Shown piece by piece: positions 31,310-37,512 of a DNA stretch of 48,692 nucleotides (within the stretch, counting starts at the first letter, position 1; the number at the start of each line of letters is the position of its first letter). Origin of the DNA: a virus; the IMG/VR virus record IMGVR_UViG_3300032299_001628, positions 1 through 48,692 of that record; one strand, 5' to 3'. Under the pieces are notes generated by a model. It searched no databases. It worked only from the letters and a program-made list of their open reading frames with translations, and was not told the DNA's origin. Position numbers and translations under genes: made by a program.

Positions 31310-32829
31310 ACATTGTTATTGTAGGCGGCGGTACAGCTGGTTGGATCGCCGCCTTAATGATCTCTAAAGTACATACAAATCATACCGTCACTTTAATTGA
31401 ATCATCAAAATTAGGAATAATAGGGGTAGGGGAAAGCACTACAGGCTTACTTACGGGTATTTTATCTAACTCTTATCATAATTTCGGTTGTGACATTCAT
31501 AAGTTTATTCGTCAATGTAATGCTACATTAAAATATGGAATTAAATTTGTTAATTGGTCAGCTAACGGTAATACATTTATAGCCCCTATTGATGGGAGCT
31601 TAACATCGGAGCTAGTTCCAGATTATGCTTTAGCTTATGGGCATTGTTTATTTGATCCAGAAACTCAACATCTTTCAAGTTTTTTAGGTACCTTTATTGA
31701 AGAAGATCTATCTCCTGTAAACAAAGATACCAATAACTTAGAAAATATAAATTTTGCATTTCATATAGATACATATGAGTTTGGTAAATACATTAAAGAG
31801 GTACTTCAAACACAAACTAATTTTAAGTATTTTGATAGTGAGGTAGAAGATATTTTTCTAGACAGTACCGGGGATATTAGTTCAATAAGGCTTTCTAGTA
31901 ATGAGGTAGTAAATGGTGATTTTTTTGTAGATGCTTCCGGTTTTAAAAAAGTTTTAATGTCCAAACTTAATAGTGAATGGGTTGATTATAGCCAAAACCT
32001 TCCGGTAAATTCTGCTATTCCATTTTGGTTAGAGTATGAAGAGGGAGAAACCCCTGACCCCTTTACACAAGCTACTGCCATGGACGCAGGTTGGATGTGG
32101 TGCATTCCTCTTCAAAATAGAAAAGGAATGGGGTATGTTTTTTGTGATAAATTTATAACACCCGAGCAAGCAATACGTGAATTAGAATCTAAACTTGGTA
32201 GAAAAATTGAATCTAGAGGTCTAATTAAATTTGTTTCTGGTAGACAAAAAGATATGTGGAAAAACAATACGGTAGCTATAGGGCTTTGTGCTGCTTTTAC
32301 CGAGCCCTTAGAAGCACAATCCATACATTCCACTATTGTTCAGATACACGATCTGGTGTATGAACGAATAAAAGATACAAAAGAGCAGACCATGAATACC
32401 GGGTCAAAAAATATTTACAATCAGCGTATGTCTATGCTTTATGACGATATAAGAGATTTTCTCGTAATACATTACATGGGTGGAAGAACAGATACACCGT
32501 TTTGGAAATTTATTAGTGAAGGAAGTACTAAAACTGAAAAAGTAATTAATATCTTAGAAACATGTAAATCTAAACTACCTACCTCAAGAGATTTTTTAAA
32601 TTATATTGGTCATCCTGGATGGGGGCTGTGGAGTTATATTTTATGGGGCCTTAATAAATTTCCTGAGGAAATAGTCAAAAAAGAGTTAGAATTCTGCCAA
32701 AAAATACATAATTTTAGTATAGAAGAACTATATATTATTGCTGAGAAAACCATTCAAGCGAAAAAGAATTCTAACTATAAGTATAGTGAATTATTTAACA
32801 AAAACGTATTAGAAAAAATAGGAGTATAA
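31306..32829 (+). CDS. flavin-dependent tryptophan halogenase-like enzyme
   Basis: The product has 507 residues, the usual length for this family. The FAD-binding GGGTAGW is at residues 7-13. The catalytic lysine is likely K76 in NATLKYGIKFVNW. The halogenase signature GWMWCIPL (WxWxIP) is at about 262-269. EPLEAQSIHST near 335-345 fits the substrate/chloride region. Such enzymes chlorinate or brominate tryptophan or related aromatics using FADH2, halide and O2. The substrate is unknown, and a separate flavin reductase (not seen here) would be needed. It overlaps phoH by 4 bases. Confidence 0.85.
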   Translation: MNIVIVGGGTAGWIAALMISKVHTNHTVTLIESSKLGIIGVGESTTGLLTGILSNSYHNFGCDIHKFIRQCNATLKYGIKFVNWSANGNTFIAPIDGSLTSELVPDYALAYGHCLFDPETQHLSSFLGTFIEEDLSPVNKDTNNLENINFAFHIDTYEFGKYIKEVLQTQTNFKYFDSEVEDIFLDSTGDISSIRLSSNEVVNGDFFVDASGFKKVLMSKLNSEWVDYSQNLPVNSAIPFWLEYEEGETPDPFTQATAMDAGWMWCIPLQNRKGMGYVFCDKFITPEQAIRELESKLGRKIESRGLIKFVSGRQKDMWKNNTVAIGLCAAFTEPLEAQSIHSTIVQIHDLVYERIKDTKEQTMNTGSKNIYNQRMSMLYDDIRDFLVIHYMGGRTDTPFWKFISEGSTKTEKVINILETCKSKLPTSRDFLNYIGHPGWGLWSYILWGLNKFPEEIVKKELEFCQKIHNFSIEELYIIAEKTIQAKKNSNYKYSELFNKNVLEKIGV

Positions 32830-32830
32830 A

Positions 32831-33295
32831 ATGCAATTAACCGAAAATTTCTCTTTATCAGAAATGATTAAAAGCGAGACCGCCCTTAGATACGATATGG
32901 ACAACACACCTGGGGAAGCAGAAATTGAAAACTTAAGAGTATTATGTGAAAATATTCTCCAACCCATTCGAAATGCATACGGCCGTGGTATTAAAGTAAA
33001 TTCTGGATTTCGTCATCCAGAAGTAAATGCAAAGGTTGGAGGTTCTAAAACATCCGATCACTGTCGTGGACAAGCAGCTGATATAGAAATTCCTGGTATC
33101 CCGAACGCTGATCTTGCTAAATATATTGCCGATAATTTTTATTTTACACAGGTAATATTAGAATTTTATACCCCCGGTATTCCTGACTCGGGATGGGTAC
33201 ATGTATCTTACGACTCTAAAAACCTTAAATGTCAAACGCTTACAGCAATGAAAGAAAACGGTAAGACTGTTTATAAACCAGGTTTAATTGCTTAA
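32831..33295 (+). CDS. M15-type peptidase (peptidoglycan hydrolase)
   Basis: The product has 154 residues. Zinc-site motifs are VNSGFRHPEVNAKVGG, then SDHCRGQAADIEI (His and Asp ligands) and GWVHVSY (third His), as in the D-Ala-D-Ala carboxypeptidase-like family often used as endolysins. There is no signal peptide, so it needs a holin or works in the virion. It follows the halogenase by one base. Confidence 0.85.
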   Translation: MQLTENFSLSEMIKSETALRYDMDNTPGEAEIENLRVLCENILQPIRNAYGRGIKVNSGFRHPEVNAKVGGSKTSDHCRGQAADIEIPGIPNADLAKYIADNFYFTQVILEFYTPGIPDSGWVHVSYDSKNLKCQTLTAMKENGKTVYKPGLIA

Positions 33296-33951
33296 TGTTT
33301 ACACATATACATCATGATTATCCAAAGTTGGAGCGTACCACAAATAATAACGGGGATAGAATCTACAAAACACCGACGGGTAGAGCCTATCCTTCCGTCA
33401 CATCGGTTACGGGATTGCACACAAAGAAATCAATCATGGAGTGGAGAGAAAGAGTTGGGTCAGAAACCGCCAATAAAATATCCTCCACCGCTGCAAGACG
33501 AGGAACAAGAATCCATACCCTTTGTGAAAGATACTTACAAAACGAACCAACAGGAGATATGTCCTCCCTTGACAGTGTTACTTGGTATGATATCAAACCG
33601 GAACTGGAGCTAATTAATAACATTCATGCTTTAGAAACCCCGCTCTATTCTGATCATTTAGAGGTCGCAGGTACAGTAGACTGTATCGCAGAATACAAGG
33701 GTAAGCTTTCTGTTGTAGATTTCAAAACATCTAGTAAAATTAAACAAAAAGAACACATACAGCATTACTTTATGCAGTGTTCAGCATATGCGGTAGCGTT
33801 TGAAGAAAGAACAAAAATACCAGTAAGTAACCTAGTTATTATTATGGCGGTAGATGATGAAGGAGTGCACGTATTTAAAGAAAAGCGTGATAATTGGATT
33901 GATAAATTTATTTTTTTACGGGATGAATATAGAGAATGGAAGAAACATTAA
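33295..33951 (+). CDS. RecB/Cas4-like PD-(D/E)XK exonuclease
   Basis: The product has 218 residues. H98-like HTLCERYL, then E-V-A-G-T-V-D (HLEVAGTVDCIAEYKG), then LSVVDFKTSSK (D and K of the DxK strand) and QHYFMQCSAYAVAFEE (QxxxY motif) are the hallmarks of the PDDEXK_1/Cas4-like and MGME1-like exonucleases. It probably degrades DNA ends in recombination or host DNA breakdown. Overlaps the peptidase gene by one base. Confidence 0.8.
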   Translation: MFTHIHHDYPKLERTTNNNGDRIYKTPTGRAYPSVTSVTGLHTKKSIMEWRERVGSETANKISSTAARRGTRIHTLCERYLQNEPTGDMSSLDSVTWYDIKPELELINNIHALETPLYSDHLEVAGTVDCIAEYKGKLSVVDFKTSSKIKQKEHIQHYFMQCSAYAVAFEERTKIPVSNLVIIMAVDDEGVHVFKEKRDNWIDKFIFLRDEYREWKKH

Positions 33952-33953
33952 AG

Positions 33954-33988
33954 TAACAGTTGCACGTAACTTCAATTTTTAATATAAT
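33954..33988 (+). promoter_or_regulatory. TAAC-box promoter, leaderless type
   Basis: TAAC at 33954-33957, -35 TTGCAC at 33960-33965, a 17-nt spacer and TATAAT at 33983-33988. ATG 33995 lies six bases after the -10. TAACAGTTGC is shared with the promoters at 2887 and 20715. Confidence 0.8.
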
Positions 33989-33994
33989 TAAATA

Positions 33995-34330
33995 ATGAAC
34001 ATTATAAAAACTTTTCTTTTTATCGCCGCTTGTTTTTTAACCTTGCCAGTTTATTCAGAAGGATTTTTACTTGAACTTCCTGTAGTATGTACAAAGCAAG
34101 TAGATAATGTTTCTAAAGCAGTTGCTTCCCATGGAGAAAAAGCTTTTGCTAAAGGTAAAAGCGATAGGCTTATAAACAATGATACATCCTATAGTAATAG
34201 TTTTGTACTGTTTGTGAACCCAGATACTAAATCATGGACTTTTGTAGAAATTTCAAAAGAAAATATTTTTTGTTTAATTGCAGCAGGTGAAGATTTTCAA
34301 CCAGCAAAGTCACGTAGCAATTATAAATAA
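33995..34330 (+). CDS. secreted small protein, probably leaderless mRNA
   Basis: The product has 111 residues with a type I signal peptide: MNIIKTFLFIAACFLTLPVYS, cleavage likely near residues 21-23. The mature part has two cysteines (VVCTKQVDN and IFCLIAAG) that could form a disulfide and a beta-rich middle (SFVLFVNPDTKSWTFVEI). It is likely periplasmic; function unknown. It is driven by the TAAC promoter at 33954, whose +1 coincides with its ATG. The end of the gene overlaps late-type and sigma70-like elements for the tmRNA. Confidence 0.75.
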   Translation: MNIIKTFLFIAACFLTLPVYSEGFLLELPVVCTKQVDNVSKAVASHGEKAFAKGKSDRLINNDTSYSNSFVLFVNPDTKSWTFVEISKENIFCLIAAGEDFQPAKSRSNYK

Positions 34331-34342
34331 ATATATTATAAT
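34322..34342 (+). promoter_or_regulatory. probable tmRNA promoter elements
   Basis: Two elements lie back to back: the T4-late-type TATAAATA at 34322-34329 and a sigma70-like -10 TATAAT at 34337-34342 with only a poor -35 (TAGCAA near 34315). Either could start the tmRNA precursor near 34336-34350. The sequence does not decide between them. Confidence 0.45.
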
Positions 34343-34349
34343 TTAATAT

Positions 34350-34411
34350 GATCGTATGATGTTGATCGAAAAGTGTTCTGGACGCGGGTTCGACTCCCGC
34401 CTGGTCCACCA
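34350..34411 (+). ncRNA. ssrA: tmRNA acceptor piece (two-piece, permuted)
   Basis: This is the 3' half of a permuted tmRNA, placed upstream of the other half. The T-arm is GCGGG, loop TTCGACT, CCCGC (34384-34400). The acceptor 3' strand CTGGTCC follows, then ACCA with encoded CCA at 34409-34411. CTGGTCC pairs with GGGCCAG at 34492-34498 in seven pairs, with G3-U70, the alanine identity pair. GTTCTG just before the T-arm can pair with CAGGGC in the coding piece as helix P2. The 5' end is approximate. Confidence 0.88.
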
Positions 34412-34431
34412 TAAACAAATTAGGAGTAACT

Positions 34432-34479
34432 ATGTCAGTTGAAGAATATTGGAAATGGATACATGACAACGTTCAATAG
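34432..34479 (+). CDS. 15-codon ORF in the tmRNA intervening segment
   Basis: Between the two tmRNA pieces (34412-34491) lies TAGGAG followed by ATG 34432 and an open frame of 15 codons (MSVEEYWKWIHDNVQ) ending in TAG. The Shine-Dalgarno is strong and well spaced. The peptide would be amphipathic. It may be chance in a processed spacer, a decoy, or a real micropeptide. Confidence 0.35.
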   Translation: MSVEEYWKWIHDNVQ

Positions 34480-34491
34480 TATGTTTATGAT

Positions 34492-34667
34492 GGGCCAGTC
34501 ATGGTTTCGACAGGGCAGTGAGTAAAAAGACAGACGGTCCGTCACCAGATAGACGTTAAAAGTGAAACAAAGTAAACGCAAACGATGAACGTTTTGCTCT
34601 TGCTGCCTAAACAGTAAGATGGGGTTTTCGGCTCTTCCTTATTACCCAAAGAGCCGAAAAATTTTTT
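34492..34667 (+). ncRNA. ssrA: tmRNA coding piece with tag ANDERFALAA
   Basis: It starts GGGCCAGTCATGGTTTCGAC, the tRNA-like 5' half, which pairs with the acceptor piece upstream. The conserved resume region AGTAAACGCAAACGA leads into the tag frame GCA-AAC-GAT-GAA-CGT-TTT-GCT-CTT-GCT-GCC-TAA at 34578-34610, encoding ANDERFALAA, very close to the E. coli tag end (ANDENYALAA). LAA at the C-terminus is the protease degron. The RNA rescues stalled ribosomes. The 3' end is taken at the terminator and is approximate. Confidence 0.9.
34625..34667 (+). terminator. terminator after tmRNA
   Basis: TTTTCGGCTCTT (34625-34636) and AAGAGCCGAAAA (34649-34660) form a perfect 12-bp stem with a 12-base loop, followed by ATTTTTT. 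It ends the tmRNA precursor; the left arm may also belong to a structural helix of the coding piece. Confidence 0.9.
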
Positions 34668-34773
34668 AGTGAGTAAAAACCAGATGCAACACCCGTCAAG
34701 CTTTCTTGACTTTGGATTGCTTTAAGGTAACGAGCTAAATTTGTGCAGTTAAACTTAAACTTTGGAGATTTAT

Positions 34774-34944
34774 ATGAAAATAGCTAAACTTACAGCCGCA
34801 ACCGTAGCAGCCCTTTTTGCATCCGTTGCTTTTGCCCAGCAAGCTCCTGCTGCTAAAAAAGACGATAAAAAGGCTGACGTAAAAAAGGAAGCCCCTGCGG
34901 CCCCAGCAAAGAAGGACGAAAAGAAAGAAGCAGCTAAGAAGTAA
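34774..34944 (+). CDS. secreted Lys/Ala-rich small protein
   Basis: The product has 56 residues from ATG 34774 (Shine-Dalgarno GGAG). The signal peptide MKIAKLTAATVAALFASVAFA ends in an AFA-Q signal peptidase I site. The mature 35 residues are almost only Lys, Ala, Asp, Glu and Pro (for example QQAPAAKKDDKKADVKKEAP). It resembles small exported proteins of bacteria more than phage proteins and looks richer in GC than its neighbours. It may coat or charge the periplasm. Function unknown. The bases from 34668 to 34773 hold no gene. Confidence 0.65.
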   Translation: MKIAKLTAATVAALFASVAFAQQAPAAKKDDKKADVKKEAPAAPAKKDEKKEAAKK

Positions 34945-34960
34945 TTAGTTGTGCAGTTTA

Positions 34961-34981
34961 GGGAGCACTGTAAAAGCTCCC
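34961..34981 (+). other. 6-bp hairpin between genes
   Basis: GGGAGC at 34961-34966 and GCTCCC at 34976-34981 form a stem with a nine-base loop. There is no T-tract, so it may be an mRNA-stabilising hairpin or weak terminator between the secreted protein and the next gene. Confidence 0.5.
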
Positions 34982-35010
34982 ATTACACACACAACACAAG
35001 GAAAATAAAA

Positions 35011-35280
35011 ATGAGTAATATGACACCGTTTGAGATTCGTCTAGAGTTATTAAAAATGGCACGAGAAATGTTAGGTGAAGATTATTATGGTAAGCGTGAA
35101 CAAATTTCTAATGAATATGCAGTAAAATGTGAGATTGCTAAAATCAATGGTGGAGCAATGCCCGATCACCCTGGCTACCCTCCATATCCCTCCGAAGCCG
35201 ATATTATCACTAAAGCGCAAGTTTTAAACGGCTTTGTTTCACAAATTCAACAGGAACAAAAAACTTCTACCAAGAAGTAA
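35011..35280 (+). CDS. conserved small phage protein
   Basis: The product has 89 residues from ATG 35011, which has AAGGA about 10 bases upstream. MTPFEIRLELLKMAREMLGE near the start is a pattern I know from several T4-like marine phages; the end is helical (IITKAQVLNGFVSQIQQEQ). The middle has HPGYPPYPSEAD, a proline turn. Function unknown. The start at 35011 was preferred over an upstream alternative that runs through the hairpin. Confidence 0.75.
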   Translation: MSNMTPFEIRLELLKMAREMLGEDYYGKREQISNEYAVKCEIAKINGGAMPDHPGYPPYPSEADIITKAQVLNGFVSQIQQEQKTSTKK

Positions 35281-35290
35281 TCTAACGACC

Positions 35291-35316
35291 GGGGGATGGC
35301 TTATTGCTGTTCCCCC
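35291..35316 (+). other. GC hairpin before the SleB-like gene
   Basis: GGGGGA at 35291-35296 pairs with TCCCCC at 35311-35316 with a 14-base loop. It lies 15 bases before the ATG and leaves the Shine-Dalgarno AAGGAG free. No T-tract follows, so termination is unlikely. Confidence 0.45.
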
Positions 35317-35331
35317 TAAGAAGGAGTACAA

Positions 35332-35859
35332 ATGGTTACCAACCTAATAAGAATTGGAATAGTTCTACTTACAATAATTTTAATTAGTACTATGTACAAT
35401 TTGAAGGCTGAAGAACTAAAAAGATTAAGTAATGGTAGTTTCTTTTCTTTTTCGGAAAGAGAAAGACAACTAAAATGCTTGACAGATAATATTTACTTTG
35501 AAGCAGGGTATGAATCATTTGAAGGAAAAATAGCGGTTGCTCAAGTTACCGTAAACCGTTCTGAAAATCAAAAATGGCCCTCGGATATATGTGAAGTAGT
35601 TTACCAAAAAAATATAGTTTATTCTAAAGTAATTTGCCAATTTTCTTGGTACTGTGAGATTGGTCCCCGAACCAAAGATATTAATAATAAAGCTTACAAT
35701 GAGTCTTTGATTGCTGCAAAACAAGTTCTTTTAGAAGGTTTTAGACTACCTTCAATTAAACAAGCCTATTACTACCACGCTGACTACGTTCATCCACAAT
35801 GGAAAAAACCTAGAGTTGCTAAAATAGGCAGACATATTTTTTACGGAGAGCCAGGATGA
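35332..35859 (+). CDS. SleB-type cell-wall hydrolase
   Basis: The product has 175 residues. The N-terminal hydrophobic segment (NLIRIGIVLLTIILISTMY) is a signal anchor or signal peptide, so it may be exported by the host Sec system. The catalytic domain has DNIYFEAGYESFEGKIAVAQ, VTVNRSENQKWPSDICEVVY, FSWYC and YYYHADYVHPQWKK, the Hydrolase_2 (SleB) pattern with Glu in the FEAxxEs segment. It is a probable muralytic enzyme for lysis. Shine-Dalgarno AAGGAG. Confidence 0.85.
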   Translation: MVTNLIRIGIVLLTIILISTMYNLKAEELKRLSNGSFFSFSERERQLKCLTDNIYFEAGYESFEGKIAVAQVTVNRSENQKWPSDICEVVYQKNIVYSKVICQFSWYCEIGPRTKDINNKAYNESLIAAKQVLLEGFRLPSIKQAYYYHADYVHPQWKKPRVAKIGRHIFYGEPG

Positions 35860-36170
35860 AAACTGTTCCTAGAGTAAATGTTGACGTAATAAAAGAAAAA
35901 ATACTTTCTTTTAGTAGTTCTTTAAAAGAAGGTACATTAGAATGGTTTTCAATAGTTCTATTACATTGTGCTTTTTTACCCACCTACTTTGCTGTATTTT
36001 CTGGTCTTTCTGATAGACTTCCATCTTTAGATATTGCAGTTATTTTATGGTTAGCCTTATTGCTTTTATTTCTTAAGTCAGTTATAATAAAAGACGTTCT
36101 AAATATAATTACAATCGGGCTAGGTTTTATTTTTCAGATTTTCTTTTTAGGGTTTATTTTCTTTAGATGA
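35856..36170 (+). CDS. polytopic membrane protein, holin candidate
   Basis: The product has 104 residues with three hydrophobic segments: WFSIVLLHCAFLPTYFAVFSG, DIAVILWLALLLLFLKSVI and IITIGLGFIFQIFFLGFIFF. Size, topology and position (overlapping the SleB-type lysin by 4 bases) fit a class I holin. Sequence alone cannot show function. A charged N-terminal 30 residues precede the first segment. Confidence 0.55.
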   Translation: MKTVPRVNVDVIKEKILSFSSSLKEGTLEWFSIVLLHCAFLPTYFAVFSGLSDRLPSLDIAVILWLALLLLFLKSVIIKDVLNIITIGLGFIFQIFFLGFIFFR

Positions 36171-36418
36171 ACGAAATAAGTGATAGTTACTTAATTACAA
36201 AGCGGTTTAGATCGCCGACCGAATTCTCTCTTTACATAGAGGAAAGAGTAGTCAAAGAGCGAATAGGGTATATGGATATTATTATTGATTATTGTCATCA
36301 TAATGATGTAGAAATTGATAGTATATCTAATCTAATTACACCCTCTTTGAAAGAAAAAATTCAGATAGAAGCTGAAGAAGCTAACTTAATGAAACCGAGA
36401 GGTAGGTTACCAGTTTAA
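36167..36418 (+). CDS. 33: late promoter accessory protein, T4 gp33-like
   Basis: gp33 links the sliding clamp to RNA polymerase to activate late transcription. The product has 83 residues (T4: 112). The helical core YMDIIIDYCHHNDVEIDSIS then NLITPSLKEKIQIEAEEANL and MKP aligns in pattern with the T4 gp33 (Y-x8-EEN, then PS-x-IxEKIQxEAxxENLLRP). The C-terminal clamp-binding tail is shorter (RGRLPV). Late NATAAATA promoters in this window would be its targets. It overlaps its neighbours by 1-4 bases. Confidence 0.85.
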   Translation: MNEISDSYLITKRFRSPTEFSLYIEERVVKERIGYMDIIIDYCHHNDVEIDSISNLITPSLKEKIQIEAEEANLMKPRGRLPV

Positions 36419-37026
36419 TGAATATGACGGAGTTTGACGTATACAGGCATTATTTGGCCTTAAAGCTTCATTTTACCACTGATAAGTATGATGTTATAAA
36501 ATTACGCGGTCGCGTAAAAGCTTCTCGCCAGGCGTTTCTTAAACGTAAAGATCTTCTCTCTATTCGAAAAATAGCTATTACATATAATGATAAAGAAATA
36601 GTAGATTTTTTAATTGCTAACTTTGTATCCGGGGACAGATGGGGAGGGATGTTTGATGTTGAAGCAAAAAATCGCTACCTTGATTGGAAACGACGAATAG
36701 AGTCTATTTCCTATACTTTTGAAAAAGAGTTTGACCGTGTAATTATAGAAGGTCAAAAAAAGAATTTACCGCTCGAGGGTTGCTTTATTGCCGAGCATGG
36801 ACAACACCCTCTAATAGTTAAATTATATTTACGAAATGCTGTTTCTATAGAAACTCTTGTAATTTTAAACAAGCTAAATAACTATGTAGAACAGTTAGAT
36901 CAAAGACTTGTTAATGATTTAATCTGGCCAGATCTATCGAGAATTATAAAAAAATACTCGCCTTTTTTAACCATTGACAAAGAAAAATATGAAACCATTA
37001 TTAGAAAAAGAACAGACCATTTCTGA
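36418..37026 (+). CDS. 59: helicase loader, T4 gp59-like
   Basis: gp59 binds forks and gp32 and loads the gp41 helicase. The product has 202 residues (T4: 217). YRHYLALKLHFTTDKYDVIK at about 9-28 matches the T4 YxLYLxIKxHxxxKYDVIK segment, followed by RVKASRQAFLKRKD and, later, LIANFVSGDRWGGM and ETLVILNKLNNYV. The ATG at 36424 is a second possible start. Order gp33-gp59-(small)-gp32 equals that of T4 (33, 59, 32). Confidence 0.92.
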   Translation: MNMTEFDVYRHYLALKLHFTTDKYDVIKLRGRVKASRQAFLKRKDLLSIRKIAITYNDKEIVDFLIANFVSGDRWGGMFDVEAKNRYLDWKRRIESISYTFEKEFDRVIIEGQKKNLPLEGCFIAEHGQHPLIVKLYLRNAVSIETLVILNKLNNYVEQLDQRLVNDLIWPDLSRIIKKYSPFLTIDKEKYETIIRKRTDHF

Positions 37027-37216
37027 CGCCCGAATTGAAAAATTAGAAATGGAAATTGCTATAATGCAGGAGCATATTACTCAAATGGCTGATGTATTAA
37101 AAGAAGTTCAAAAATATGTAATTGCTTTAGCTAAAAATCAGGCCGAAATAACTAAAAGAGTTTCTGGATGGCCTTTTATTCCGGTACCGATGAAAGAGGA
37201 TAATGATAACTACTAA
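36989..37216 (+). CDS. small coiled-coil protein
   Basis: The product has 75 residues from ATG 36989, inside the end of gp59. It is a heptad-rich helix (ISDARIEKLEMEIAIMQEHI, VLKEVQKYVIALAKNQAEIT) with a hydrophobic GWPFIPVPM tail. It probably oligomerises. Placed between gp59 and gp32, it might serve replication. No family known to me. Confidence 0.6.
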   Translation: MKPLLEKEQTISDARIEKLEMEIAIMQEHITQMADVLKEVQKYVIALAKNQAEITKRVSGWPFIPVPMKEDNDNY

Positions 37217-37234
37217 CGAGGGTAGCATTTTTTA

Positions 37235-37420
37235 ATGAAATTTAGAGATAGGGAAATGGATCGAGAAAAAAAGATCCATAGAGTAGTAAAAGGTGCTGAT
37301 AAAAGTAAAAAGCACAAGAAAAGCCTTTATGATTACGTTGAAGAAGATTATTATGAAGACGTAATAGAAGAAGATTACGAGGATTTTGAAGAAGTAGATT
37401 CTAAAAGATTCTCAAAATAA
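37235..37420 (+). CDS. small highly charged protein
   Basis: The product has 61 residues: a basic first half (FRDREMDREKKIHRVVKGAD) and a very acidic Tyr-rich second half (YVEEDYYEDVIEEDYEDF). It is probably disordered, able to bind partners through charge. It precedes the gp32 promoter. No Shine-Dalgarno beyond weak purines. Confidence 0.5.
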   Translation: MKFRDREMDREKKIHRVVKGADKSKKHKKSLYDYVEEDYYEDVIEEDYEDFEEVDSKRFSK

Positions 37421-37422
37421 TA

Positions 37423-37451
37423 TTGAGCTTGCCTATATAATGTGCTATAAT
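37423..37451 (+). promoter_or_regulatory. sigma70-like promoter for gp32
   Basis: -35 TTGAGC at 37423-37428, a 17-nt spacer and -10 TATAAT at 37446-37451, 61 bases before the gp32 ATG. There is no exact TAAC box; TAAT sits one base off its place. The leader (about 37458-37512) is AT-rich and could carry gp32 autoregulation, which I cannot show. Confidence 0.7.
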
Positions 37452-37512
37452 ATGAATTATGTGGACAAATCGCAATATACTTTTTATACAACGCTAATAC
37501 GGAGACATACAT

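Noticed and set aside
34227-34469. Minus-strand ORF of 80 codons across the tmRNA acceptor piece
   Set aside because: Its QAGVEPASRTL segment is the well-known false translation of an antisense tRNA T-arm; it lies over the tmRNA.
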